This document shows, piece by piece, positions 49,139 to 57,618 of a stretch of 64,000 nucleotides of DNA. The notes under the pieces are model-generated. The model saw only the letters and a list, made by a program, of their open reading frames with translations. It ran no database searches and was not told where the DNA came from. Made by a program: the position numbers and the translations under genes. The stretch is from NCBI GenBank assembly GCA_963664625.1, contig OY761541.1, forward strand, positions 3,534,001 to 3,598,000, in the 5' to 3' direction. Position 1 is the first letter of the stretch, and each line of letters starts with the position of its first letter. This DNA comes from CBDCFV01 sp963664625. GTDB taxonomy: Bacteria > Chloroflexota > Dehalococcoidia > Lucifugimonadales > UBA3495.

Positions 49139-49963
49139 CTAAGCGTCTCCTGGAGACCATATCCAGTACCTGGACACTGCGCCTGCGTCCACGCGCAGGT
49201 CGAGTCCAGTAATCATTTCAGCGTCGTCGGACGCCAGAAAGACCGCCGCCTTGCCGTAGTGCGTTGGCTTAGGGAGTTTGAGCAGGGGCGCGCCCCTGCT
49301 GGCGTCCGGCAGCAGCCCCGCCGCACGCTGGCCCAAGCGGGGTCCGGGCCAGTCTTCCACGCCCCACCTGGCGGCCCGCTCCCGTCCTTCCGATGAGTCG
49401 GTAGCGGTCGGCGTCAGGCTGTTGACCCGGATGCCGTACCGGGACAGTTCCATTGCCACCGACCGGGTGAAGTTGAGCAGTCCGCCTTTGGCGGTCCCGT
49501 AGCCCACGTTGCCGGGTTCGCCCTGGTGTCCGGCGGTGGAAATGATGTTGATGATGTTGCCCTGCCGGTCCTGGCTGATCATCAGGTGGGCCACGTGCTT
49601 GGTGAACAGGAACGCGCCGGTGAGTATGATGTCGGTCTGGCGGCGCCACTCGTCCAATGGCATGTTCAACACACCCTTGAAGTTGAACTGGGCCGCGCCG
49701 TTCACCAGGATGTCCACGCCCCCGAACCGTTCGGTGGCCCTGAAGATGGATGCAAGCACTTGGTCTTCGTCGGTTACGTCACAGGCTACCCCGATGGCGT
49801 CATGGCCTTCGGCGACTATGGCCGCGGCGCATTTGTCGGCGTAATCCTGGCGAATATCGACGCAGACCAGGTTGGCGCCCTCCCGGGCCAACTCCTCGGC
49901 GATGCCGCCCATGATGTTGGGGCTTGTGCCCGTCACCAGCGCCGTTTTACCTTCGAGTTTCAA
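49139..49963 (-). CDS. SDR family oxidoreductase
   Basis: This 274-residue SDR has GKTALVTGTSPNIMGGIAEELAREGANLVCVDI (degenerate TGxxxGxG), VNGAAQFNFKG, Ser in NIISTAGHQGE and Tyr-x3-Lys in YGTAKGG, VNSLTPTATDSSEGRERAARWGVEDWPG, and ITGLDLRVDAGAVSRYWIW. A longer than usual loop follows the active site. The substrate is unknown. It could act on diols formed by the Rieske dioxygenase 200 nt upstream (inference). Confidence 0.88.
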   Translation of the reverse strand: MKLEGKTALVTGTSPNIMGGIAEELAREGANLVCVDIRQDYADKCAAAIVAEGHDAIGVACDVTDEDQVLASIFRATERFGGVDILVNGAAQFNFKGVLNMPLDEWRRQTDIILTGAFLFTKHVAHLMISQDRQGNIINIISTAGHQGEPGNVGYGTAKGGLLNFTRSVAMELSRYGIRVNSLTPTATDSSEGRERAARWGVEDWPGPRLGQRAAGLLPDASRGAPLLKLPKPTHYGKAAVFLASDDAEMITGLDLRVDAGAVSRYWIWSPGDA

Positions 49964-49981
49964 GCGTAAGCCTCTGCCGCC

Positions 49982-50128
49982 AGGGCCTTTTCATTCTCTC
50001 GTCATTCCCGCGCAGGCGGGAATCTATGTGGTGTTGCCACCGGAAAGTTGCCATAGGCCGCGGCGATGTGGTTTCCCGCTTTCGCGGGAAAGACGGGGCC
50101 TATGTGACCCAATCCGGAGAATGAAAAG
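49982..50128. mobile_element. MITE-like element, family 2 (copy B)
   Basis: About 147 bp with ends AGGGCCTTTTCATTCTC and GAGAATGAAAAGGCCCT. Two dRS3-like hairpins lie inside. The left 48 bp equal the reverse complement of 44437-44484 exactly, and the right half resembles the other end of copy A (GACGG..GTGACCCAATCCGGAGAATG). Confidence 0.8.
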
Positions 50129-50176
50129 GCCCTCCTCTACCACTTGGCGATTTGGGTGAGCCCGACTGCAAGAAGT

Positions 50177-50695
50177 TCAGAATATGATGCTGACGGCGCC
50201 GTGCCAGGAGAGGGCTTCCAAGTCCAGCACCGCGCGGCGGTACGCAATTTTGAAGTCCTCGCCGCCGTCAGAACCCGTCCGGCCCGCTCCTCTGCGCAGG
50301 ATGTAATGGATGCTGCCGACGTAAGGCGCTCCTTCGCCGTTGCGGAATCGGTAGACCAGAACATTCGAAGTGACCGAGAGCTCACCATTGCCGTTTTCTT
50401 CGACCCGCACGTTGGAGACGAACCGGCGAGTACGCGACCACGGGTACTCCCTGTGGGCATGGCGGCTGTTCAGCCGCACCGACCGGGCGCGCAAACGGGT
50501 GATGTCGTCGTCGATGAACACCAAGTCACGCCGGGGGTCCCCTTCCGGCAAATCGGTGGTGGGGACGACATAGCGGCCATCTTCGGTGAAGAGACCTACC
50601 CAGTCATCCAAGCGCCAGTCATCCAGAAGCTCGGCTTCCTTGAACAGGAAGTCCTCTACCAATTCGCGCAAGGTGGGCGTGTTGGCAGTTGTCAT
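50177..50695 (-). CDS. Ring-hydroxylating dioxygenase beta subunit (SnoaL/NTF2-like)
   Basis: This is a 172-residue cone-fold subunit: LRELVEDFLFKEAELLDDWRLDDWVGLFTEDGRYVVPTTDLPEGDPRRDLVFIDDDITRLRARSVRLNS, then HREYPWSRTRRFVSNVRVEE and IAYRRAVLDLEAL. These are standard marks of the small subunit of Rieske non-haem iron oxygenases. ATG 50695 is used; the longer frame crosses a repeat. It is 57 nt after the alpha-subunit gene. Ferredoxin and reductase genes are not next to it. Confidence 0.9.
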   Translation of the reverse strand: MTTANTPTLRELVEDFLFKEAELLDDWRLDDWVGLFTEDGRYVVPTTDLPEGDPRRDLVFIDDDITRLRARSVRLNSRHAHREYPWSRTRRFVSNVRVEENGNGELSVTSNVLVYRFRNGEGAPYVGSIHYILRRGAGRTGSDGGEDFKIAYRRAVLDLEALSWHGAVSIIF

Positions 50696-50712
50696 TTTCA
50701 CCCTCACCCTAA

Positions 50713-50734
50713 CCCTCTCCCTCAAGGGAGAGGG
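50713..50734. repeat. Short dispersed hairpin repeat (CCCTCTCCC..GGGAGAGGG)
   Basis: CCCTCTCCC-TCAA-GGGAGAGGG with the flank CCTCACCCTAA is a very common intergenic repeat in bacterial genomes. It occupies the alpha-beta gap of the dioxygenase genes and would place a stable hairpin before the beta-subunit start, possibly lowering its expression. Confidence 0.6.
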
Positions 50735-50751
50735 AACTTTGAGACAGGGCG

Positions 50752-52080
50752 TTAATCGTCGGTTGCCAAAGCTACTTCGGCTTCTATTTCCGTGGGTTGC
50801 CTGTCCTGTACGTTGGTCTTGCTCAGACCCTGCATGTTCGCGTGCCATTGCCGCCAGAATCCCCGCATCTGGAGTTCATCCGTCGATTGAGGGGTGGGCC
50901 TGAGCATACCCCTGGAGATGTCGGACCATTCGTTCTCGGTGGCCCGGAAGCCGATCTGACACGATTCCAAGGCTTCTACGTCATCGGGAGTGGCAAAGCC
51001 CCCGGGCCCCAGGAAAGTGAGAAAGCTGTCCAGCCGCATGGCCAGCATGGTAGCCGATTCCTCTCTTGGGACAAGGTGCCAAGCAGTAACCTCCATGTTG
51101 CCGGGCGCCAAGGGTTCGAAGTACCTGATGGTGATGGCCATGATGTCGTTGATGACCAGGTTGGGATAGATGAGCAGGTTCCGGGAGGTATTGGCCATCC
51201 GGTAGGTGCGATCTTCCCCGTATTTCTCCACCAACCGCTGACGGACACGCGCCATCGGCTCCCTGGCCTCCTCGCCGAACAGCGGGTGCCAGTGGGCGAT
51301 GGGGCGGCCGTGACGAGCCGCGGTCTCGATGACACAGTGGCCGTTGCCCAAGGCCCTGGCTGCCCCGGGTACACGGTTTGCCATCGGTTGCGCGTTGTCG
51401 CCGGTCCCGAGACTGTTTACGTAGTCCAAATAGGTCTGATGAGTCGGGACCAAGTGATACGCATCGAGGCTGTTTTCAGCCAACAGCTTCCAGTTGGCTT
51501 TCATGGTGTACTTGTTGGAACCGGCGACCACCCGCATCCCTTCCTCGGCTTGGTCCACGATCAGGTCTAGGTACTCCCTGGCGCCCGCCAAGTAAGTCAC
51601 CAAGTCCTCCGCATAGGGGTTGAAGCTAACGAAGATAAAGCCGCGGTAGTTTTGGACCCGAGGGGGCTCTTTCAGGCCCAGTTCGCCCCGGTCGAAGTAG
51701 GGGCCGTAGGCATCCTCGCCGGGGACGCCGATCAACTCTCCGTTGGTGTTGAAAGACCAAGCGTGGTAGAAGCATTGGAGGACTTCCGCGTTCCCCTCGT
51801 CGCGGCGGCAGATCAAAGCGCCCCGGTGGGGACAGGTGTTGAGAAACACGCGTACCCGGCCATCCTGGCCGCGGGCGAAGAAAAGGGGCCGTCCGGCTAT
51901 CGTGCGGCGCCTGTAGTCCCCGGGGTTCTCTACTTCCGACTCGTGTCCAAGGTATATCCAGCACCGGTTGAATATCAGTTCCCGTTCCCGCTGGAACAGG
52001 TCTTTGGAGGTCATGGAAGACCGATGGACCCTGAAGATTCCCCTCTGCCGGTCGTCAATGATCAGGTCTTTGATCTCCAT
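50752..52080 (-). CDS. Aromatic ring-hydroxylating dioxygenase alpha subunit (Rieske)
   Basis: This 442-residue oxygenase subunit has the Rieske site CPHRGALICRRDEGNAEVLQCFYHAWSFNTNGELIGVP (C-x-H..C-x2-H, about residues 80-105). The catalytic Fe(II) site is ENSLDAYHLVPTHQTYLDYV (two His), with a later Asp in the helix after PRPTPQS. It inserts O2 into an aromatic ring or removes groups from aromatic acids, working with the beta subunit. It likely starts ATG 52080. No electron-transfer partners are in the window. The aromatic substrate cannot be named. Confidence 0.93.
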   Translation of the reverse strand: MEIKDLIIDDRQRGIFRVHRSSMTSKDLFQRERELIFNRCWIYLGHESEVENPGDYRRRTIAGRPLFFARGQDGRVRVFLNTCPHRGALICRRDEGNAEVLQCFYHAWSFNTNGELIGVPGEDAYGPYFDRGELGLKEPPRVQNYRGFIFVSFNPYAEDLVTYLAGAREYLDLIVDQAEEGMRVVAGSNKYTMKANWKLLAENSLDAYHLVPTHQTYLDYVNSLGTGDNAQPMANRVPGAARALGNGHCVIETAARHGRPIAHWHPLFGEEAREPMARVRQRLVEKYGEDRTYRMANTSRNLLIYPNLVINDIMAITIRYFEPLAPGNMEVTAWHLVPREESATMLAMRLDSFLTFLGPGGFATPDDVEALESCQIGFRATENEWSDISRGMLRPTPQSTDELQMRGFWRQWHANMQGLSKTNVQDRQPTEIEAEVALATDD

Positions 52081-52287
52081 AAATTCAACGATTCCCCCAA
52101 AGTCGATTCGAAATTGATGCTAGACTAGGGTGCTTCTCAGAGGTTGTCAACAGCCGGTCGAGGCTTGGGTCAGATACGCAAAACGGGGCATGATCAAGCG
52201 CCTGTGATTGACGGCATTCGTCCCAGTGAATACCATCCCTACAGCAGTAGAAGGCGCCATGTGAACGCGACGCCCAGGAGGTAAGGA

Positions 52288-53853
52288 TTGAAGTACGACT
52301 ACATCGTCATCGGCGCAGGGTCGGCGGGGGCCATACTCGCCACCAGGCTTTCGGAAGACCCCACCACCTCGGTGCTCCTGCTGGAGGCGGGTCCGGACTA
52401 CCCGGACATTGACAGCCTCCCGGAGGAGGTCAAGTACGGGTACATGTCGACCAAGAGCGTCTGGGACAGCGACCATAGCTGGCAATACCGGGCCAAGGGC
52501 GCCGGGGGCCACGAGATAGAGATTCCCAGGGGCAAGGTGACGGGCGGGTCCAGCGCCATCAACGGGCAGATATTCCTCCGGGGGATCCCCGAGGACTACG
52601 ACGACTGGGCAAGCTGGGGAAACGACGAGTGGAACTTCCAGAAGCTGGTGCCCTACTTCAACATGGTGGAGACGGACACCACCTATCAGGACGATCCCGG
52701 CGACTTCCACGGTTCCAACGGCCCTATCATCTGTCACCGGTTTCCCCAGGAACAGTGGCGGGAGGGGAACAAGGTGTGGTTCGAGGCTTGGCGGGACAAT
52801 GGGCACCCGTTCTGCGAGGACCACAACGCGCCGGGCACCTCCGGCGTCGGGCCCACGCCGCTTAACAATCCGAACGGCATCCGCTGGTCGACGTCCATAG
52901 GGTACCTGGGCCTCTCGCGCCACCGGCTCAACCTGACCATCAGGCCTAACGTGATGGTCAAGAGGATACTCTTTGACACCTCGGGAGAGCAGCCCAGGGC
53001 GACGGGCGTGGAGGCGGTCTCCGACGGGGAGACCTTCGTCGTCGAGGCCGAGGAGACCATCCTCAGCGCGGGGGCCATCGGGTCGCCGCAGATATTGATG
53101 CTCTCCGGGGTTGGCCCCGCCAACCACCTGAGGGAGCACGGGATAGAGACGGTCATCGACGCGCCTGGGGTTGGGCAGAACCTGGCCGACCATCCATTGA
53201 TCAACATACTGTGGGCCACCAAGCCGGAGGTGGAGTTGGAGCGGTTCGCGGCCAACAGCCAGATCCTGGTGAGGTACACGGCCGAAGGCTCTTCACTGGA
53301 AAACGACATGATCGTCTATCTGAACGCCGGGACGGGCGTGCCGCGCAGCCGGGGAGGCGCGCACGACGACCTGGTGGGGATCGGCGCCAGCCTAGGGCTG
53401 AACCTGGCGCTGTCCAAGGGGGAGATCAGGCTCCGCTCCAACGATTACAGGGACCACCCCGATCTCAACTACAACCTGCTGGACCACGAGGAGGACCTGC
53501 GCCGGTACCGGGACGGCGTCCGCATGATCGTGGGCTTGGAGGACCATCCGGCAATGGCTGGCATGATCGAGAACAGGGTCTACCCGGAGGACTCGGACTT
53601 GGAGTCGGACGAGGCCTTGAATACCTGGGTGAGGAGGTGGGCCGGGACCGGCCATCACGTCTCGTGCACCGCCAAGATGGGGCCCAGCTCAGACCCCATG
53701 GCCGTGGTGGACCAGTACGGCAAGGTCTATGGCGCGGAGGGCCTGCGGGTCGCCGACGCCTCCATCATGCCCGAGTGCGTCCGGGCCAACATCAATGTCA
53801 CCGTGCTGATGATCGGCGAGCGGGTTGCTGACTTCATCAAGCAGGGGAAGTGA
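52288..53853 (+). CDS. GMC family FAD-dependent oxidoreductase
   Basis: This 521-residue enzyme starts at TTG behind AGGAGGTAAGGA. It has KYDYIVIGAGSAGAILATRLSEDPTTSVLLLEAGPDYPDID, GKVTGGSSAINGQIFLRGIPEDYDDWA, ILSAGAIGSPQILMLSGVG and the C-terminal GTGHHVSCTAKMGPSSDPMAVVDQYGKVYGAEGLRVADASIMPECVRANINVT, with the active-site His pair. It is strikingly similar to the GMC protein at 29411-30955, so the two are paralogues. The esterase gene follows directly (15-nt gap), forming a pair. Confidence 0.93.
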   Translation: MKYDYIVIGAGSAGAILATRLSEDPTTSVLLLEAGPDYPDIDSLPEEVKYGYMSTKSVWDSDHSWQYRAKGAGGHEIEIPRGKVTGGSSAINGQIFLRGIPEDYDDWASWGNDEWNFQKLVPYFNMVETDTTYQDDPGDFHGSNGPIICHRFPQEQWREGNKVWFEAWRDNGHPFCEDHNAPGTSGVGPTPLNNPNGIRWSTSIGYLGLSRHRLNLTIRPNVMVKRILFDTSGEQPRATGVEAVSDGETFVVEAEETILSAGAIGSPQILMLSGVGPANHLREHGIETVIDAPGVGQNLADHPLINILWATKPEVELERFAANSQILVRYTAEGSSLENDMIVYLNAGTGVPRSRGGAHDDLVGIGASLGLNLALSKGEIRLRSNDYRDHPDLNYNLLDHEEDLRRYRDGVRMIVGLEDHPAMAGMIENRVYPEDSDLESDEALNTWVRRWAGTGHHVSCTAKMGPSSDPMAVVDQYGKVYGAEGLRVADASIMPECVRANINVTVLMIGERVADFIKQGK

Positions 53854-53867
53854 ACAAAGGAGAGACC

Positions 53868-54737
53868 ATGACCAACGTTGAATACAATCAGGCAGCCCAA
53901 TTCGACGTAGAAACTGTCGATCTGGTCTACCTGGAGCACGATAGCGGCAGCTTGGAGGCAACCATCTACCAACCCCAAGGGAAAGGCCCCTTCCCGGGCC
54001 TGCTGGACGTTCATGGCGGCAGATGGTTCCTGGGCGATCGTTCCTCCGACCATATTATGAACTCGGCTCTCGCGGCCAGCGGCATCGTGGTCGTCGCGAT
54101 TGACTTCAGGCTGGCCCCACACCACCCATACCCCGCGCAAATCCTGGACGCCAACTACGCTGTCCGCTGGATGAAAGCCCGATACAGGCAACTCAACATA
54201 GACCCGGATTCTGTGGGCGCTATGGGCTGTTCCAGCGGCGGCCACACCGTTGCGCTGAACGGGTTGCGCCCGAGGGACTCCCGCTATGCGGCGCTACCGC
54301 TGCCTCAAGGGGAGGATGTGGACGCGGCGCTGCGATTCATGGTGTGCTGCTGGCCCGTCGTTGACCCCTACGCCCGCTACCTATGGGGCCGCGACATTGG
54401 CGACGAGCGGTTCATTGGCCCCACGGAGTCCTACTTCACGGAGCCCGAGAGCATTCATGAAGGAAACCCCCAGGAGGTCCTGGACCGCGGAGAGGCGCAG
54501 GAGTTGCCGCCCGCGATAATCATCCAAGGGACAGACGACAACAACGTTCCCCTGTATATTCCCGAGAAGTTCGAGGCTACTTATCGGGCGGCCGGAGGGG
54601 ACATAGAGCGGCATCTGTTCCCGGGAATGCCTCACCAGTTCGGCAATATACCGGGACCTGCATCGGAACGGGCCATCGAGTTGATGAAGGGTTTTATCGC
54701 CCGGCAGTTGTCACGACCGGCGGTGGCGCCGGCATAA
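53868..54737 (+). CDS. Alpha/beta hydrolase (HSL-type esterase-like)
   Basis: This 289-residue hydrolase has the oxyanion-hole motif DVHGGRWFLGDRSSDHI, nucleophile elbow AMGCSSGGHTVAL (GxSxG) and a late HQFGNIPG His. DFRLAPHHPYPAQILDANYAVRWMKAR matches the hormone-sensitive-lipase group. AAAGGAG lies 5 nt before ATG 53868. It is in one transcription unit with the GMC oxidoreductase gene, which suggests linked alcohol and ester chemistry (inference). Confidence 0.88.
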   Translation: MTNVEYNQAAQFDVETVDLVYLEHDSGSLEATIYQPQGKGPFPGLLDVHGGRWFLGDRSSDHIMNSALAASGIVVVAIDFRLAPHHPYPAQILDANYAVRWMKARYRQLNIDPDSVGAMGCSSGGHTVALNGLRPRDSRYAALPLPQGEDVDAALRFMVCCWPVVDPYARYLWGRDIGDERFIGPTESYFTEPESIHEGNPQEVLDRGEAQELPPAIIIQGTDDNNVPLYIPEKFEATYRAAGGDIERHLFPGMPHQFGNIPGPASERAIELMKGFIARQLSRPAVAPA

Positions 54738-54776
54738 CAATTTATAACTTGCACATCGGGTCAGCTATATCCGCGC

Positions 54777-55748
54777 TTACTTGGAAGGAAAACGGGCGGC
54801 TAGGATGTCCACGACGATCCTTGCCGCCAGCCCCACCGTCAGCTCGGCGGAGTCGTAGGGCGGCGCAACCTCCACCATGTCGAACGCCACCAAATTCGAC
54901 TTGCTGACCAAGGCTTCCAAGCATTCCCTCACTTCGTGGTAGAAAAGCCCGCCTATCTCCGGCGTGCCCGTTCCGGGAGCTTGGCTGGGGTCCATCACGT
55001 CGATGTCGAAGGTGATGTACAGGTTCTCGCCCCTGGGTATCAGGTCGGCCACTTCCGCCGGGCCGACCTCCCGGAAGCGGTTGGTGGTAATGATCAGGCT
55101 GCCGTCCCTAATGGCCTCTTCATAGGGCTTCCGCCTGGCGGTGCGGATGCCCACCGACGTTATGTGATCGACGAAGGGCAACTCCCGGCAGCGCCGTATG
55201 GGGCTGGCGTGGGTCAGGGTGACGCCCTGGATGTCGTGGCTGTAGTCCAGGTGAGCGTCGAAATGGACGATATTGACGGGTCCTAGCTCACCCAGCCCAC
55301 GGACGACGGGGAAGGTGATGGCATGATCGCCTCCGATGACCACCGGGAAGGCGCCCCGCTCCACCACCTTCGCTACTGCAGCGGTTATCTTGCCGAAGTT
55401 CTCCACCACCTCTGAGGGGACGATGGTGATGTTGCCGCAGTCGGCCATGGTGACGCCGCGCAGTTGCTCGCCCTGCGCGTCGATGTCGTAGAAGCCCTCG
55501 GCAACATTCTGCTGGCCGTAGGGGTCCGAGTAGTTGTAGGTCCTGGGCGCGTCGCGCACGGCGTCCGGCCCGAACCGTGCACCTGGCCGCCCCAGCGTGC
55601 CTTGGTCGAATGGCACGCCAATCAGCGCCACCTCCGCGTCCAACTCGTCCAGGTTGTCGCATATCGGCGCCTTGAAGAACGTCCGGGACTGGGCCTTGAT
55701 GATGGGCCAAGGGTCCTGGGTGGACTCGGTCTTGTCTGGTTGTGTCAT
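54777..55748 (-). CDS. Agmatinase/arginase family ureohydrolase
   Basis: This 323-residue Mn enzyme has FPVVIGGDHAITFPVVRGL, NIVHFDAHLDYSHDIQG, DIDVMDPSQAPGTGTPEIGGL and VAFDMVEVAPPYDSAELT, which carry all metal ligands. LIGVPFDQGTLGRPGARFGPDAVRDAPRTYNY is the typical start. Substrates in the family include agmatine, guanidinobutyrate and formiminoglutamate; which applies is unknown. It ends convergent with the esterase gene. Confidence 0.93.
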   Translation of the reverse strand: MTQPDKTESTQDPWPIIKAQSRTFFKAPICDNLDELDAEVALIGVPFDQGTLGRPGARFGPDAVRDAPRTYNYSDPYGQQNVAEGFYDIDAQGEQLRGVTMADCGNITIVPSEVVENFGKITAAVAKVVERGAFPVVIGGDHAITFPVVRGLGELGPVNIVHFDAHLDYSHDIQGVTLTHASPIRRCRELPFVDHITSVGIRTARRKPYEEAIRDGSLIITTNRFREVGPAEVADLIPRGENLYITFDIDVMDPSQAPGTGTPEIGGLFYHEVRECLEALVSKSNLVAFDMVEVAPPYDSAELTVGLAARIVVDILAARFPSK

Positions 55749-55801
55749 AGGTATTTCCGCCTTCTGTTACAATGAGCCTGCGACTAAATGGAGTCACTGC
55801 T

Positions 55802-56239
55802 ATGGTTAGCTCCGGATCATCTGACAAGTATACAGAACTCAGCCGCCGCCTTATACGGCAGGCCGAAGAGGAACTCAAAAAGGGTGACCCTTTGCAGGCG
55901 TCGGAGAAAGCTTGGGGCGCGGTCGCGCACGGCGTCAAGTCCGTCGCGGAGCAAAGGGGCTGGAGACACAACAGCCACGATATTCTTTATGCCATCTCCG
56001 GGCAGATTGCTGATGAACTGGGCAGACCCGATTTGAGGGCCATGTTCAGAAGCGCCAATGCAATGCACATCAACTACTATGAAAACTGGATGGCGGCCGA
56101 TGAAGTGCAGAGCGGCATAGACGACGCGAAGGCATACTTAAGTGAATTGGAGGCGGTCCGAGCCGCGCGACCACCGGCATTCGTCCCGCAAACGCCGGAG
56201 CAAGCGGCCCGGCTTCGAAGGCTTACCGGAATATCATAA
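55802..56239 (+). CDS. PaREP1/HEPN-like small protein (tandem copy 1)
   Basis: This 145-residue protein has DKYTELSRRLIRQAEEELKKGDPLQASEKAWGAVAHGVKSVAEQRGWRHNSHDILYAISGQIADELGRPDLRAMFRSANAMHINYYENWM. The R-x6-H pair and the Trp-Gly-Ala core are kept. It closes with an acidic helix and a Pro-rich tail (AARPPAFVPQTPEQAARLRRLTGIS). It is followed 6 nt later by a close homologue, so the two are a recent tandem duplication. ATG 55802 is chosen because homology starts there. Confidence 0.75.
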   Translation: MVSSGSSDKYTELSRRLIRQAEEELKKGDPLQASEKAWGAVAHGVKSVAEQRGWRHNSHDILYAISGQIADELGRPDLRAMFRSANAMHINYYENWMAADEVQSGIDDAKAYLSELEAVRAARPPAFVPQTPEQAARLRRLTGIS

Positions 56240-56245
56240 TCGGGC

Positions 56246-56692
56246 ATGGAAGGGCAAATGTTAGAACCCGGTTCACCTGACAAGTATACGGAACTTAGCC
56301 AACGTTATATCCGGCAGGCAGAAGAAGAATTCCAGAAGGGGGATTTCACCCAAGCGTCGGAAAAGGCTTGGGGAGCGGCCGCGCTGGCCGTAAAATCCAT
56401 TGCAGCGCAGCGGGGATGGCTGCACCACCGCCATGACCTGCTTTATGCCGTCTCGGCGCAGATTGCCGATGAAATGGGGCGGGCGGACTTAGATCGTTTA
56501 TTTCGGAGCGCCAGTTCATTGCATACTAATTTCTACGAAGATTGGATGGTAGACTATAACGTGAGGGGCGGCATAGACGACGCAAAGGCTTACTTGCAAG
56601 AAATGGATGCGGTTCGGGCCGCGCCGCCACCAATCTTTGTTCCTGAAACGCCGGAGCAAGCCGCGCGGTTGCACAGGCTTACCGCGTCCTAA
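56246..56692 (+). CDS. PaREP1/HEPN-like small protein (tandem copy 2)
   Basis: This is a 148-residue paralogue of the upstream gene: DKYTELSQRYIRQAEEEFQKGDFTQASEKAWGAAALAVKSIAAQRGWLHHRHDLLYAVSAQIADEMGRADLDRLFRSASSLHTNFYEDWM. The C-terminal motif PETPEQAARLHRLTAS is the same. Differences are spread evenly, so both copies appear to be under constraint. It ends against the convergent radical SAM gene (4-nt overlap). Possible role: RNA binding or cleavage, inferred from the HEPN clan. Confidence 0.75.
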   Translation: MEGQMLEPGSPDKYTELSQRYIRQAEEEFQKGDFTQASEKAWGAAALAVKSIAAQRGWLHHRHDLLYAVSAQIADEMGRADLDRLFRSASSLHTNFYEDWMVDYNVRGGIDDAKAYLQEMDAVRAAPPPIFVPETPEQAARLHRLTAS

Positions 56693-57618
56693 AACGGCGG
56701 TTTGAAGCCGTCCTTCCCCTCGCCTAACTCAGGCAACGCCTCTTGTAACACCTTGAAAACCTTCCGATAGTGCTCAAGGTATTCTTTTTTGAAGGATGAC
56801 TGGTCACAGCCCAACTTCTCTGCCATAAGTTGAAAAGCCCGGTCACGGGTGCTTGCCAGGAACTTCCCTCGCTGGAAGTGGAAGGGCTGGGCAATGAACT
56901 TCTGCACACCAGTATCCAAGAGGCTGTCGGCGAACGCATCCGGGTCACTGACCAACAGCAAGGGTGTCATCGTGATGCAGGAGTCGATACCTTCCGCCTG
57001 CACTTCCCCAATGGCCCGCAACCGAGCCGGATTGGACGGGCAGAACGGCTCGAATGTGCGCCGTATGTCCTCGTCGTCAGTGGTAACGGTCATATTGACC
57101 TGAACTCGTCCACCATTGTCCTCAATACTGCGGAACAGGCCGCAGTCCCGAACTACGTCTGGGCTCCTTGTCTGCACTACCAGCTTAGGTTTGTCACCTC
57201 TGTCTGCCATAGTTTGCAACAGGCCTTGGGTAATTTCCAACTGCCGCTCAACCGGTTGGTAGGGATCAGTGACACTGCTCATGTATATCAGCTTGCCGTC
57301 AAGTGTTCCCGCCTTGCGTTTTTCCAGCAGCGCCACGGCATTCTCCTTGACGTTTACCCAATAACCCCAACTATTCAGCTTCTCGGCGTCGCGGCTGAAA
57401 AAGGCCGCGTAGCAATAAGTGCAGCCGAATGAGCAACCACTGTAGGGGTTCAGAGTAAAGTCGTAGGCGTCCATGAATCCGGTGGCGCGTGTCAGTATTT
57501 CGCGGGCGGGAGTGTAGGCGACGGCGGTTTCGCCGATGTTATTAGGAACGGCCGTTGATGGCGAACATTCGGAAGAATTTTCGCAAAAAATCGAATACTG
57601 GCGAGGGCTGTTCAACAT
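56689..57618 (-). CDS. Radical SAM protein (SPL/photolyase-like family)
   Basis: This 309-residue protein has the cluster motif NPYSGCSFGCTYCYAAFFSRD. It continues GKLIYMSSVTDPYQPVERQLEITQGLLQ, LVVQTRSPDVVRDCGLFR, VQVNMTVTTDDEDIRRTFEP and ITMTPLLLVSDPDAFADSLLDTGVQKFIAQPFHFQRGKF. The pattern matches the Rv2578c/spore-photoproduct-lyase-like branch of radical SAM, whose substrates are mostly unknown. ATG 57618 is the best start; it lies 77 nt inside the 3' end of the upstream methyltransferase-like gene. Confidence 0.83.
   Translation of the reverse strand: MLNSPRQYSIFCENSSECSPSTAVPNNIGETAVAYTPAREILTRATGFMDAYDFTLNPYSGCSFGCTYCYAAFFSRDAEKLNSWGYWVNVKENAVALLEKRKAGTLDGKLIYMSSVTDPYQPVERQLEITQGLLQTMADRGDKPKLVVQTRSPDVVRDCGLFRSIEDNGGRVQVNMTVTTDDEDIRRTFEPFCPSNPARLRAIGEVQAEGIDSCITMTPLLLVSDPDAFADSLLDTGVQKFIAQPFHFQRGKFLASTRDRAFQLMAEKLGCDQSSFKKEYLEHYRKVFKVLQEALPELGEGKDGFKPPF

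Noticed and set aside
52147..53193. A 348-codon minus-strand frame opposite the GMC oxidoreductase
   Set aside because: Shadow frame; the plus strand has the GMC signatures and an AGGAGG start.
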